Origin: Lingula anatina
Taxonomy: Eukaryota > Brachiopoda > Lingulata > Lingulida > Lingulidae
Assembly: GCF_001039355.2 (NCBI RefSeq)
Contig: NW_019774625.1
Span: forward strand, 307,750 to 370,281
Direction of reading: 5' to 3'
Length of the DNA: 62,532 nucleotides
This document shows, piece after piece, positions 12,796 to 24,722 of this stretch. Both the position numbers and the translations under genes were made by a program. Each line of letters opens with the position of its first letter. The first letter of the stretch is position 1. Below the pieces are notes generated by a model. The model saw only the letters and a program-made list of their open reading frames with translations, had not been told where the DNA came from and searched no databases.

Positions 12796-13154
12796 GATTA
12801 CAACAACTTAGGCGTTTTTTACATACAGATACATTTGTGTTTGCATGGTGTCAAAGTAATATACAATTTTTTTAGTTTTTAATCAGTTTGATATTTTCAA
12901 AGAAATAATATAACGAAACTTTGTTTTTTTATTCATAAGTAACTGTGTTTCCCTATTTAGTAAAATATTTTCGAGTTTAGCAACACTTCCGGTAATGCTT
13001 CTGTAGCCCAGCGATTTGACCCAATTATTTCTATACCGGACGAGGAAAGTAATTTTCGCTTGAACAAAAGGTTTTTAAAGGTAAACGTTAATAGCTTACT
13101 ATGCCACATGGTCATATCTATACAATATGAAGGGATTTTAACGATTAAAAAACT

Positions 13155-15002
13155 ATGGAAAACTCGGAAACAGAGAACAGGGCTATCCGAGTTTTGTCGG
13201 ATTTAGATGCAGCATTTCGTCGCCATCCAGATATTTCAGAGTTTGATATTTTGCCCGTCAAAGAACCAGAATCCAACCGAAGTCCAATTATCGTAGCAGA
13301 ATTAGCACTGGGAATGGAGCTGTGGAGTGCTAGGTTGGTGTACATTTATTGCTATGGAAAACTGATGAAATGGAGGTCCCATGCCAGTGGATGTCACCTC
13401 TTGCACAGTACAAGGTACAAGTATATGTTGTTTGCCAGTGGTGTCACTCACATTGGAACATGTCTGAGAGTGTCATCTGCCATATAAGACAAATTGAACT
13501 CTGCTTGCCCTGTTCACTCTCCCCACGTAGTGCATGCTTGTGTCACTCCGACATACCAGTATTTTATTTCAAAATATGTACGGTAACAGCTTTTAGTTAA
13601 TGAAACTTAGCTAAAAATTGGTTTTTAAAGGGACCTAAATGCAATTATTTGAAGTAAACTTAATCACTTCCTGACCAACCTTGCCACCTACCTGTCAACC
13701 ATATTTGAAAAGAAACAGTTAACAAATTTTTGCTTTTTAATTAATAATGGGTATGCTTCCCCTATCACTTTTAAAAGCACTTTTAATTATATATGATTGT
13801 GCAGTCTCCAATGCATTTGATTCAGTTATTTCAATTTTGGTTGAAGAAAAATCATTTTTTCTTAAGCAAGCTTAACTATAAAAGACTATCATGACACACT
13901 GTAGTTTGAATTGTGCACATCCTGGAAACGTGCTGATCTTTATTCTTGTTAATCCCCATATATGCTTATTTTTGCAGATTCTGTTTAAGATATACTTGTT
14001 TATTATCATATCTTGTTTTTTAGGTCAGTTGATGCAGCCAGAAACATTCTTGAGCCCCCAGAGTTGTTAAGACTTAGCAGGGCTGTTATTCTCATCAACC
14101 CAGAATGTTACAGTATCTGGAACATAAGAAAAGAATTATTGCAGGAGAAACATGTTTCTGTCTATGAAGAACTAAAACTGAGTGCACTTGTACTAAGCAA
14201 ACACCCTAAAAGTCCTGAGACATTTGCACACAGAAAATGGATACTAAGTCTTTCCTGTTTTGGTGCTGACATTGTTGATAATAGTCAAATTGAACCAAAT
14301 CAGTCTGGAAATCCGTCTTTACGTGTTAGCCACATCATACCTAGGGTTATGAAATTATCCACAGAGGAGCTGAAAGCTTTGATTAATGAAGAGATGAGGG
14401 TGTGTACCATGGCAGCTGAAAAATATGCAAATAACTATAATGCATGGAGTCACAGAATATGGGTCATAATCAACCTCTTTAACTGTAACAAGCAATTCAT
14501 AATGGCTGAATATGAAAACACCAGAAGTTATGTCTCTATGCATGTATCAGATCACAGTGGATTCCACTATAGACAGTTTCTATTGAGTAACGCAGAACAG
14601 ACATCCAGCATTTTGCAACAAGAACTAGATTTTATATCAGAATTGATATCTGTCTACCCTGGCCATGAAGCCCTATGGTACCATAGGAGATTTATCATCC
14701 ATGCAATGTATAATTTACAGAACATAAGCAAATCCGATGCAGTTATTGACACTTCCAGTTCAACTGAAGGAGAAGACTTACTCATACCATATGATTATCA
14801 AACAGTGAATGTGATGGATCACTGTTTGGTACCACAGTCATCAAAATGTGCAAAAAAATTGAAGATTGATGATTCTGGTATTCTCAAAAGTGAGATTACA
14901 AAAATTGAACTGATAATAGATAGCGAGCCAGATAACTCATGGCAGCAACAGTTGGCAAAAGCTTATATGAAATGGATAAAACAGTATCAGAGCAGAACTT
15001 GA
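13155..15002 (+). CDS. PTAR1: PTAR1, prenyltransferase alpha-subunit repeat protein
   Basis: Member of the protein prenyltransferase alpha-subunit family. PTAR1 is reported to pair with the Rab geranylgeranyltransferase beta subunit to modify SNAREs. Exons are 13155-13375 and 14024-15002 (phase 2; acceptor TTTTTTTAG|G), giving 399 aa, close to the ~400 aa of vertebrate PTAR1. PPTA repeats are visible at about 134-148 (HPKSPETFAHRKWIL), 208-222 (YANNYNAWSHRIWVI), 250-261 (DHSGFHYRQFLL) and 285-299 (YPGHEALWYHRRFII), with an earlier one near INPECYSIW. I chose the distal donor (13375|GTCCCA) because residues 61-74 align with the matching stretch of vertebrate PTAR1. A proximal donor, 13333|GTTGGT, is in the same phase and would drop 14 residues. 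A poly(A) signal lies 64 nt after the stop. Confidence 0.93.
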
Positions 15003-15065
15003 AGAAATGTTTTGATTAATATTGAAGTGATTTAAATAACATTTTCTTCCAGTCTTAGTGTAATC

Positions 15066-15071
15066 AATAAA
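15066..15071 (+). terminator. PTAR1 poly(A) signal
   Basis: AATAAA 64 nt downstream of the PTAR1 stop codon, the first canonical hexamer after it. Confidence 0.65.
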
Positions 15072-15504
15072 ATTGACTTGATTTTGAGTAATACTATATT
15101 TTGTACTTTAAAGATAGATATTAGTCAACGAAAAATCTTACTAGGAACAAAGATTTTTTTTAACACACATTTTTTCCTAAAACCACTTATTGTTGAACTT
15201 TATTTAGGACAAATAGTACTTTTTGGTCATTTTGAACAGATGTGTGTCATGAATTACTGCTTCCAAAATAATTTATCATTTGGCAAATCTCACCATTTCT
15301 CAACTATTTTTACCCCATTTGGAATTGTGCACAATCCAGAAGTGGGTGTTCACAGTGATGGTGGACTTTGAAAAAGAAACGTTGGTGAAGGACTTTTAAA
15401 TTTTCCTAGAGTTATGGCAAATGTCAAGTCCCAAGGATGAAAGGTTAGTTGGAGAAAATTACTGTTTACCCAGGAAGATTATTTGAAGTATGGTCCCCCC
15501 CCCT

Positions 15505-15776
15505 CCCCCAAGGAAAAATATCATGATAGGCACCTTTAAGAATATATAAATGTACCTTTTGTCTTTTTAATTTCAGTGAAGAAAAATCAGATTCTTAAAC
15601 TGATTGTGCAACTTTTTGAGAATTTTACCAAGTATGATTTTTTTAATAACACTNCCCTCCCCCCCCCCCCCCCACCCCCAAGGAAAAATATCATGATGGG
15701 CACCTTTAAGAATATATAAATGTACCTTTTGTCTTTTTAATTTCAGTGAAGAAAAATCAGATTTTTTAATAACACT
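15505..15776 (+). repeat. Near-identical direct repeat around a single N
   Basis: About 90 bp (15505-15593) recurs at an exact 170-bp offset (15675-15763), with roughly one substitution. The right copy lacks about 66 bp that the left copy carries before the shared word GATTTTTTAATAACACT (15636-15653, 15759-15776). The lone N at 15654 after a C-run suggests two allelic contig ends joined in tandem rather than a real duplication. Confidence 0.75.
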
Positions 15777-16321
15777 TATGCCCGCAGCAGTTTCAGATGC
15801 ACTGACATTTTTATGGAATTGTGAATTGGAAATAATGTTGATCTATCTAGGGACTTATTACAGTACTGCTGTAAATGGTTTTACAAAGGGAAGCAAGGTG
15901 ATGGTTTTAAAGCATAGTGAATACAGCAAACTGAGCGCCAGTGACACGTAGAAAATGTTAATGAAAATAAGAAGATATAATTCCTCTCATCCCTACATGT
16001 ACCCAACCTGAGATCCGCGTACAGTACACTGCTGGTTAGTTTTAATTCTCTTATGTTGCGGTAGTTGAGGATTTTGTAGCAATCTAGATCTCCAATGTAT
16101 GGAGTACGGAAACACACAGCAAGCTTATTGAAGAAATAAACAGCTCTCAGTGTGTTGTCTGTAGGCGTTTCCACGGTCCACAGTATGAAGAGGTATGCAT
16201 ATAGGTTTTGTGTGGTCTCTCTCTCCCCCTTCCCTCCCCCTCCCTCCCCTATTTTACAACTAGCTCAAAATCCATGCGTTTAGCACCTCTAAAATTGACA
16301 GTTCAAATAAGAAACGTCAAT
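15777..16321. other. Intergenic, nothing recognised
   Basis: Lies between PTAR1 and the transposon at 16322. There is a pyrimidine-rich run near 16215-16250. No coding or RNA feature seen. Confidence 0.4.
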
Positions 16322-18812
16322 CAGTCAGATGGCAACTGGCTGAAAAACGTAACGTCATGGCGGTTATTTGAAACTTTTCAGTGAGTCCGCGTCACGAAGT
16401 AGCGCCGTTTCTGGACATCTGCGATGGCTGACGTGAAAAACCGTACCTTGCACATAAAATCCTTTTATAAACAAACCAGGGCGTTTTGAGTTGTGATTTT
16501 GTAAAGATAATAAGAAAAGTTCATGCTCTTACTCACGATTTCAAAGGATTACTGAAACATCCACAAATTAAAATGAAATATGTTCACGATTTTGAATTTA
16601 TGAAAAAAAATCGGTTTCAAAATGACTCTCGTAGGGGGTGGGACTATATTGCGAGAAAAAAAAGTTGCCAGCCTGAATTTTTTTCATTTTTAGATACGAG
16701 TTAAAATATCATCCAAAGTTTAAGATTTTGAAGGGAATAGTTTGCACACTCTCTAGTATGGTCACACGGTTCCCTAATCCAACATTCAACTAAAAATCTC
16801 GGAAAAAATGGCGCTTCTCGATACCTCTGCCAAACTATGAAATTTTTCTATCTAAAAACGGTTAAAGGTTACATATTTTATTCACATTTAATTGAAACTA
16901 ACCTGAAATCGATGCTGAATCGCACACATCCAGTTTGAACTAGTTTCAGTGAGTATTTTTATGAACGACCTTCACCTATTCTTGATGCGTGATGCGCAAA
17001 AGGCAAACATGTGCTTGTGGATATGCATTTGGAATATTGGGCCACTTTTGTATGATTTTATTAATGAGAATTTATCATTTTTGAAGGGCCTTACCTTAGG
17101 AAAAGGGTTTGAATTTACGTAATCTAATATCATTTATGCAGGAGATTATATGTTGACCTACTAGTACATATATATGTATTAAGGGAGTGAACACGTGTAA
17201 AGAAGTGAGAGAGGCGGATAAATGTGGATCTGTTGTGGGTTGTAGCTGAACTCTAGAACTGAAAAGGATGACAAACATTTAACAAAGGTAATTCTGGTTT
17301 AGGATAACGTTTGTAAAGCAGGCCTTCTAAAGTAAAACGCAATTCATGATGTTTAGTTTAACTTTCATTGAATGCCATGGGTTTACCATGTACCGGTATG
17401 ATATGCAATACGTACCACTCTACGTACCTTAGCGTATTCTAAAATTGCTCTGTTAGCTCTTTATTTATTGTTATTTTTTCATTACAATTATTGTCAGCTT
17501 CTTTATTTCTCATTATTTCAGAATTCACAGATGAAGAACTTTTCTGCCTGTATGTGCCAATATGTTTTCTGGCATACTTGACCTGTTCATGGCAGATTGG
17601 ATGAGAGAAAACAGTTTTCTTATTTTATCTGTACCGCAGGCTTCTCAAAAATGATCAAACTACAATTAAATTAGTGATACTTTTTTGTTACACATACAAA
17701 TATAAGCCTGAAAGCGATAGACTATATTAAAAAGGACTTTAGATTTATGCATTTCTGAGTTTTGTTTAACTGAAATTGAACTTTAGGCCTACATTCAGTT
17801 TTTATCCTGAGTGTAACTCGCCAATTTAAGATTGTAAGTGTATCTGTGCCCTTTATAGTTTCTCCTTTGATCTCGAGTCTCACGACACACTTTTACTAAT
17901 GGAAATATGTTTGAGTTATATATGTGTCCTGATACAAATAAAGTGTCATTGCCAGAACGTGTTCTGTTCATTCCATGCAGTGAAAAATTTGTAAACAAAG
18001 TTTCCCATGGAAAGCGTACTTGGTTGACCCATGTGCAAATCTCCAAAAAGTATCCAAATTGTATCAAAGATACCAGTGCCACATTCCAAATGTGTGCGGC
18101 TCAGTCCATTTTTGTAGAAGAAAGAATTGAGGGGGACAGCTCAGTAACAGTACTGAGATTTTTGTATAAATAATTTCAAATACTATTTTAAATCTATTGA
18201 GTATTTGCAAAAAATATCAAGATTTACATCGTTTACTTCTCATGCAACTTTAAGTGATCCTTTCCCATTAAAAGTCATGTCAAGTGTCTGCTACAAACTG
18301 AACTCCCCTACACCAAGTGGAAATGTGTCAAAGACGCGTGCAGTGCTACAGTGCCGCCGGAATGTCCCCTTACCAAATGGCCGTATGGTTTCCCAACCCT
18401 GCCCCATATGGTCGAACAATAGAGGCCGTATGATAATTACAGGGTAGGGGAATTCCCAAGCAATCCTTATCGGACACCCAAAGTAGTCGGTTCAACGAAC
18501 ACGGTCTGCCCCTTCTTAATTGCCTCACTTAAGGTTTCTATTATAGCTGATGCAAAGAGATTGCTATCGACACGAGCAAACAATACCGGGTTATGTATCA
18601 ACTGCAACAGAAGACTCGAGTAAAGGCAAGCCAAATATTAGAACAAAACTCTGAAAAACAATTCAGGCTTAGTTTTAAAACACGTATAACAATTTTATTT
18701 GATGATAATAAGTCACGATCAACAAAAGCGTAGTTAAAATGGAAAATTTTAAATAGCTAATACATCAAATAATTATCAATGTTTCATTACCTTTATTACA
18801 TGTGTTGCTAGT

Positions 18813-19106
18813 TTAGTAGCCTGATGCACGACCTTCTCTCTCAATTAGTACCGCTGGAATCACCTTCTTTAGGTGATTAATATATTTATTACTGTATAAT
18901 ACACTTTTCTGCGTTAATATGGGAACGTCCTCTTCGTGGCTTATCTGCAATACCAAGCCCTTCGTCGTATTTCTTTAAGGCATAGTAAATGGCTTGTCGC
19001 GACACTTTATGGCCTTCATTTTCCATTTGTGTGGTTATGTTTTTAATTCGCACCCCTTGTTCTCGGAGGCGATGATACGCAGACGCACGTAATCGCTAAG
19101 AGGCAT
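18813..19106 (-). pseudogene. Tc1/mariner transposase remnant, catalytic core missing
   Basis: On the minus strand an ATG at 19106 opens MPLSDYVRLRIIAS. After a one-base frameshift the helix-turn-helix reading continues through KVSRQAIYYALKKYDEGLG to KPRRGR, the usual Tc1 N-terminal DNA-binding layout ending in the basic GRPR-like hook. Stops follow at 18891-18889. A separate frame (18884-18813) reads INHLKKVIPAVLI and ends ASGY-stop, which resembles a Tc1 C-terminus. The DDE catalytic domain between them is absent, so this cannot be an active transposase. HTH assignment is confident, the C-terminal one tentative. Confidence 0.78.
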
Positions 19107-19579
19107 CTTGGAATTGTGATGATTTGGAAAATTTGAGTGTCGATTTATACCGTTCACTTGGCAGGTGACACGATGGCATGGAAATCAGTGACATAAACAT
19201 GTCATATTAAACAAAATACATATTGGCCATTTAGGAAGTCCAGATACGTAAACAATCCTGTTGACACGTGTCAGTTGATTTAGAATTATGTGCAATTGAT
19301 TAGTTTGGATTGAAGAGCGTCATCGCAATGTTAACATTAATTTTAGACGACGCGTGTCACACAGTAGTGATTACGTAATAGTCAGGGCTTAATCACTGTG
19401 TTTACCCAGCATGAATAAAGCTAACCTGAACTGATTGTTAATTAATGTGAGATGACACGTGCCAACCAGTGAAGTTAGCCCGAGAGATCGTAATCCAGTT
19501 TTTTTAATTAATTTCTTTTGATGCATTTAAGTATGAAGAAGGCTTTTGGTTAAGTTCGGGCTTTAGATCGTAAAGATGA

Positions 19580-19992
19580 ACTATTCCTATCGTTTTGAAT
19601 TACATATCAAACAATGATAGAGAAACAGTTCCTACTTTGTGTCCTACAGAATCAAGGAATCAGTCTTTTGGCCGGCCACCCGTCGCCTTGTCAAATAAAG
19701 AAATATTCGAAATTCGACAACGGGCCAGTTCCCCAGCAACTTTTGCGTTCAGTTGATGGGAAGGTTGTTTACGATTGATGAACGAATACGAAAGGACAGA
19801 AATGTTACGGGTGTAGATGGGAGAGATCCTATATGCAAATATAGACTGAACTATATTAAAGATATGGCTAACAAAATGTTTATCACTGAAACAACTGACA
19901 AGTCTTTTTGGAAAAACAAATGCATTTCGTCTATGAACAAAGCTAATAGAAATATAAGGACATACCATAAAAATAAATTTCAATCTTGTTAA
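19580..19992 (+). pseudogene. BEN-domain 3' exon inside the Tc1-like element
   Basis: Two adjoining frames overlap at about 19747, as if one base were missing. Frame 1 (19580-19747) ends in SNKEIFEIRQRASSPATFA. Frame 2 (19747-19992) runs VQLMGRLFTIDERIRKDRNV, then TGVDGRDPI, and ends with a W...C...MNKANRNIR segment before the stop. Together these fit a BEN domain: conserved helices, an LF-x-x-E core, the N-V-T/S-G turn and a C-terminal tail typical of BEN proteins in chromatin factors. A CCTACAG acceptor-like site at 19643-19649 and AATAAA at 20026-20031, 34 nt after the stop, suggest a terminal exon of a captured or passenger gene. The frameshift may be real decay or a sequencing error. No upstream exon was found. 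Confidence 0.65.
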
Positions 19993-21589
19993 TAATATGT
20001 AAATAGTAAAGACAGTTTGAAGCCTAATAAATATTACATGTACAAGTAGTGTTTTATTTGATCTTTAATAAATTAATAAATTCATTTATTAAACTCTATG
20101 TAAATTCAATCAATTCATAGCTACAATGTACACGAAAATTGCTGTCATCACCGAATCTTTTTGGTAAAGCGACTTTTAAAAATCACTGTTGGCAAGTTCT
20201 TATACTTAAAATCTCCGTATCAGAGTAGAGTGATCAAAGTAGAGTGAAGCCACCGCGCATTAAAGGTCAATTAACGCTTGGACGAACACTAATTGCGACC
20301 ACGCTCACCTTCGATCTTTATCTCAGCGAGCTAGGGTTAGGCTCTTTTGTTAGCAGAAAGTTTGTCACGACAATTGCCCGACGGGCAGGGTATGGAACTA
20401 TTGTTAACAGAAACCAAACAGCGTATGGATGACAATGTTATTTCCATAGTAACCGAGCCAGGCCGTCCGTACAACCCGCAGCGACCCGGAGGGTAAGTAA
20501 GGGGAGATTCCGGCGGCACTGTAAATTCTGAAGTGGTTTTGTTTGATAATGGAAATAAACAAGAGTTTGAGACCTAGTGCGTAATGGTGAACAGACTGGA
20601 TACTCTGATGCTAAGTCGATTTTTCATTCAAAATTGTGCAGACTGCTGTATGACGACAAATTTCGTGAAGAACTCTCATCGACAGCGCAGAACTGCAGGT
20701 GCGATAATGATAAAAATCGTCATTTTGAATTAAGACATCCGAGAAGGTAAAAGTTATTTTAACACATTGATTTTTTATTATAATTATTGGAAATATAGTT
20801 TTGTTACTGAAATAAAAGATAAGTACTTTGATTTTCGATATTTGAAAAAGTCAGCAGACCTTCACTTGCTTTTGTATTGAAAAAAATGACGTCAGAATAT
20901 GGCTGACATCTAGCGGAATAGGGTCAAAAACGCACTTCAACAGCTGGCAAAAAAAGTTGCCAGAATAAATTCTGATGAAACTTGGTAGGTTTATTTTGCG
21001 TACTAAAAGTCATCTTCTATCGACTGGAATAAGGTGCACACTCTCTGTGATAGGAGATATATCAAAATGTTACGGTGTTGCTATGGATAATAATCGGCAT
21101 GTTGGCCGAAATTGTCGAGTTATATTTCCTTCATTTCACTTTGATTCTGGGTAAATCTCACACTTACAGACGCGTGATAAACTCTGCTACCATGCCTTAA
21201 TTTTTCATAAGCACATTCAGAGGTAATAAAGTACAATTCTTTAATTTCCGCGCTGGTTGCGAAATTTACAAAATTTCAACCGCGACGTCATCTCAGCGCT
21301 CGCGCTCCGTTCTGAATATTTACCTACGCGCAGCCAGTTGCCATATGACTGTAAATAATTTAGCCCAATCGGTTTTTGGACAGTGCTTTTTATTTGATTT
21401 TTGCTATGGATTTGGTACATTTTTTACCTGCATATTTTATCTCAGTTGTATGTTTATTAACGATCTTTAGAAACGAATTGCGTGACCACATTATATTGGA
21501 TTGGGCAATTAAGAAATAAATAAGACTGCTGTTTCCACGCTTACTGAATTTTGGTGTTCTTTAGGCTGTGGATTTTCACATGAGGTGCA

Positions 21590-21815
21590 TGGCGTGTAAG
21601 AGTATATTCAGAATGATGATCCGCCGACTAAATATGGTCCACCCCGCCTCGGCAAGTGCTGTCGCTGCAGGGACCTACCTATTAAACCTCAGAGCCGGGA
21701 TTTAACTCGTTTAATGGTGCGTCTGGAAGCGGGGAGTCCAGCAGGGACTTAGCGGCATATTTAGTCGGCGTATCAGTTAGTCCGCGGATCATCTGTGCTG
21801 AATGCGCTCTAAGAA
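21590..21815. repeat. GC-richer fold-back repeat
   Basis: CGCCGACTAAATATG (21622-21636) recurs inverted at 21756-21770, and GATGATCCGC (21615-21624) recurs inverted at 21783-21792. The flanking ATTCAG also pairs. The nested inverted repeats enclose about 120 bp of GC-richer DNA, probably a MITE. Exact ends unclear. Confidence 0.5.
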
Positions 21816-22107
21816 CTAAGTTGGCCCGCCGCCAGTGAACAAGAACAAGGACGCGGGAAATATTGGGCAAAGGCAAAGTGAAAAAAGTCATGCTGTTAAC
21901 TATTTAATTGAATTCAATAGGGTTTCAATCTTCTCGAGTATCATACACTATATATCACACACTATATGTTTTCTTGGAAATCAGATATCTTGCAAATCAA
22001 GCTATATACTATTGATCTGGGATAGATTAAGCAGAATACTAAGGACGACAAACATACATACAAACAAGCTCACAAAAAACAGAAAATGTAAGAGGTACAA
22101 GAGGTAC

Positions 22108-22110
<3 letters not shown>

Positions 22111-22139
<29 letters not shown>
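22111..22139 (+). repeat. (GA)n microsatellite
   Basis: Uninterrupted GA dinucleotides, about 14 units. Confidence 0.95.
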
Positions 22140-22414
22140 TTAGCGAAAATAAGCAACGTAAATCAGTTTTATTCTTATTAGTTTATAACATTTCTTATCA
22201 ATTTTTAAACATAAAAATCCAACACTTTCTCAGTTATATCCAAACGGTATAGTTCCAGTTTTGAAATCTTTAGAAATATTATTTAAGAATACAAAGTTTA
22301 CTGGTATTGCTAGGTGGTCAACAGAGATGAATATCATATATTGCCTCTAGATTTCCGTATGTCATCATAAAGCTATTGTCCTGCCATAACAACAGGATGT
22401 TTATTGAAACTAAC

Positions 22415-22497
22415 ACAATGATACCCCTGGATCTCAACTTACACAATGATACCCCTGGATCTCAACTAAAACAATGATACCCCTGGATCTCAACTAA
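22415..22497 (+). repeat. 28-bp tandem repeat, three units
   Basis: The word ACAATGATACCCCTGGATCT starts at 22415, 22443 and 22471, an exact 28-bp period, and each unit ends CTCAACT(T/A)A. Units are contiguous with no spacers. Confidence 0.95.
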
Positions 22498-23684
22498 AGC
22501 AAATGTTCATCTCAACAAACGAAAATAACGCATACAGAACTCAAATTATGCAATGATGCGCAAAACCCTCTAATTTACACAAAATGGACCGATTATAGTT
22601 ATAGAAGACGTTCAGACTTACCGACCTCCCGACGTCTCTTTTATTTATTATTATTATTTTTATTTTTTTTTTAATATTGAGTAATATTTTAATAAAAAGG
22701 GCCTTGCCTATATTTCCGATGTTTAGGTACTCACAATGGACAATAGAAATATCACCCCTACTGAACCAATACTTTGGGGGAGATAAATGACTGTGGAATG
22801 ATATGCTCCAGATATCATTTTATTAACATCAAATTTCACACAAAAAAGCACAAAAAAAATTTAAAAAATAACACAAAATGTAGACCAGGCATTATAACTA
22901 CTCAAGATCTGCCTAATTTGTTTATTTATTATTTGATTACTCTGATTCAGGGGGTGACACTTCTTTTGTCCATTGTGTGTAGTACGTGGAATCATATAGT
23001 GCGGTTTAAAAGCTGATACGTGGTCTGCCATAACGCAGTACATGTTTGACCAATGTCAATGGTACAGGTTCCTAAGTAAATGCTCCAGGACGACCTTGAA
23101 TACAGTATGAATACAGTAATACTAATGGCAAGTATCCCATTTTTTGCAGTGCTGGTTCATACTAGTTTGCACTGAGTCGTACGGGTCTATATATATAAAG
23201 TCTGAAATAAACACCTGTTATACTGGCAGTCATGAGGGAAAGAATGTATCATTAAAAAAAACTCGCTGCTTCAATGTGAAGCTCCCATTGGATTGGTGCC
23301 TAAGGGTTAAACGCACCCTACGGCTTTATATCTATTGGTGTGTGTGTGTGTGTGTGTGTGATTGTATTACATATTAAATACATAAATTGCCTAGTGTTTT
23401 AATGCGGAAAAACAGAAAACCCTGACTCATTAGCAAATGCAGAAATTGTAGAAAAGTTGGTAGACCGGGGCTAGTGGGTCCAGTTAGACAATATTTGCTT
23501 TGTAGAGCCAGCTGGGAATGAGTTAGAGTAACAAAACCGGTTGTAAAGCAAGCACCCTGAACGTGTATGCAACTTCATTGTGTTTCAAATATTATTTCAC
23601 ATGGCTCACAACATGTAGAATAAGCTTAGCGGGATTTTATTTTATTTATTTTCACTTTCAATTTTATTCAACATACACACCCAA

Positions 23685-23687
<3 letters not shown>

Positions 23688-23727
<40 letters not shown>
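23688..23727 (+). repeat. (TG)n microsatellite
   Basis: About 20 uninterrupted TG units. A shorter tract is at 23339-23360. Confidence 0.95.
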
Positions 23728-23728
<1 letters not shown>

Positions 23729-24144
23729 TTTGATGGGTGAAGAAAAAGTGAATATATTGGTATATGTTGCTTTGTTCCATACAACATTGGTCAAAAAGGT
23801 TTTCCCACCCCCATTTCCATGTACTTATATTTACAAATGATCACCTCACAGATGTAAATTTTTATAATCGATGCTTTTATTCCAGATATCATGTTAAACA
23901 TGATTAATGGTTCGGAAAATACAAAATAGTGGCGAAAATATGCACTTTTTATACCATTTAGTCAATTTTATGACAGGTACCCCTTAAATTCAATGTTTCA
24001 CTGTGATTTCTACAGATGTAAAGAAATGTCTATTAAATTAAAAAGACGCCATCATAAGTCACCAAATTTACACACAATTAGCATTAGGATGTATTTGTTA
24101 AAGGTCACGTGCCTAATAGCGTGTCTGCCTGCCGCGTACTGCAA

Positions 24145-24411
24145 TTATCTCCTGTAGGCGGCGCGACAAGCATTCAACCAGGGTAACAATTCTGTTTTGT
24201 GGGATATTGTCCAATTAATCCTAAAGAGCGTGGCGGTATTGGTCAAGATTATTTAGGAATTGGTTCTTCTCTGCATTGCACATTACAATTAATGCCACAG
24301 GTGCTCAGTAGGATTAATATCAGGGCTCAGAGACGGTTGTCCCATCCTCAGAGCCCTGTGGTTCTGCAACAAATTGCTTGCCAGACGAGAACTGTGAGCA
24401 AGTTTGTTGTC
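24145..24411 (-). pseudogene. Left-arm Tc1 transposase C-terminal fragment
   Basis: Minus-strand reading from 24411: DNKLAHSSRLASNLLQNHRA, corresponding to the Tc1 motif around the second catalytic Asp (DNARPH-type). It then reads GQPSLSPDINPTEHL, the SPDLNPIEHLW motif carrying the third catalytic acid. Stops and frameshifts follow; the end at 24145 is the stop equivalent to that of the right arm. There is no N-terminal DNA-binding domain, so it is inactive. Confidence 0.82.
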
Positions 24412-24722
24412 ACAATGAAGCCGGAAGCATCCCTGAAGTTACTTCTTGCAAATGGAGTGAGATTCTGCTGAGAATGTTACAGTAAAATACCCCAGTTACG
24501 TTTTGTTCAAAAAGGAACAATGTACTAATACCATGGGCTGGGAATGTTCTCCAAATGCGGACTGATATAACACCTCAGGCGACATTATCCTGCACACACC
24601 CTTCCAAGAGGCATTTTTCAACATGTCTACGGACCCTCATTTGACCATCGATGGGATACAAGAATTAACTTGATACTGCGTCAAAACCGACTTGCTTCCA
24701 GTGATGGATGGCCAGGTTCATG

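Larger units (their letters stand above)
18349..20521. mobile_element. Tc1/mariner-like transposon carrying a BEN-domain exon
   Basis: The termini are inverted repeats: CAGTGCCGCCGGAAT at 18349, and the same word reverse-complemented ending at 20521. Identity covers about 25 bp with one mismatch. The flanks are TA on both sides (18347-18348, 20522-20523), the Tc1/mariner target duplication, and the CAGTG start is Tc1-like. The paralogous locus at 30149-30150 has a single TA and no insert, a natural empty site. The interior holds a minus-strand transposase remnant (18813-19106) and a plus-strand BEN-domain exon (about 19580-19992). At 2173 bp it is longer than a typical Tc1 element, yet the catalytic core is missing, so it is non-autonomous. 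Confidence 0.88.
16322..21351. mobile_element. 5-kb DNA transposon with a nested insertion
   Basis: The left end CAGTCAGATGGCAACTGG (16322) is repeated inverted, with one mismatch over 21 bp, at 21331-21351. Homology to the second copy (29281-30988) stops exactly at this right end, which supports a true boundary. Without the nested Tc1-like insertion (18349-20521 plus one TA) the element is about 2.86 kb. I find no transposase in it. A small frame at 17907-18173 is conserved in the other copy but resembles nothing I know. I see no clear target duplication (left flank ...GTCAAT, right flank TAAATA...), so superfamily is open. Related sub-terminal words (AAAGTTGCCAG, GCACACTCTCT) occur near both ends. 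Confidence 0.6.
21816..23781. other. Repeat-rich intergenic DNA
   Basis: No gene seen. Holds (GA)n at 22111-22139, a 28-bp tandem repeat at 22415-22497, and (TG)n at 23339-23360 and 23688-23727. The longest open frames are low-complexity or incidental. Confidence 0.6.

Noticed and set aside
17795-18173. Overlapping frames on both strands, repeated at 29603-29984
   Set aside because: Both copies lie in the duplicated transposon and differ by only about 2%, so conservation is not informative. No family was recognised; kept only as a note in the element entry.
19660-19983. 107-codon minus-strand frame
   Set aside because: Antisense shadow of the BEN-domain segment on the plus strand.
22415-22497. 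Three 28-bp repeats as a possible CRISPR array
   Set aside because: Units are contiguous without spacers and the DNA is eukaryotic; it is a plain minisatellite.
24199-24471. 90-codon plus-strand frame
   Set aside because: Antisense shadow of the left-arm transposase fragment, which carries the recognisable DNKLAH and SPDINPTEH motifs.
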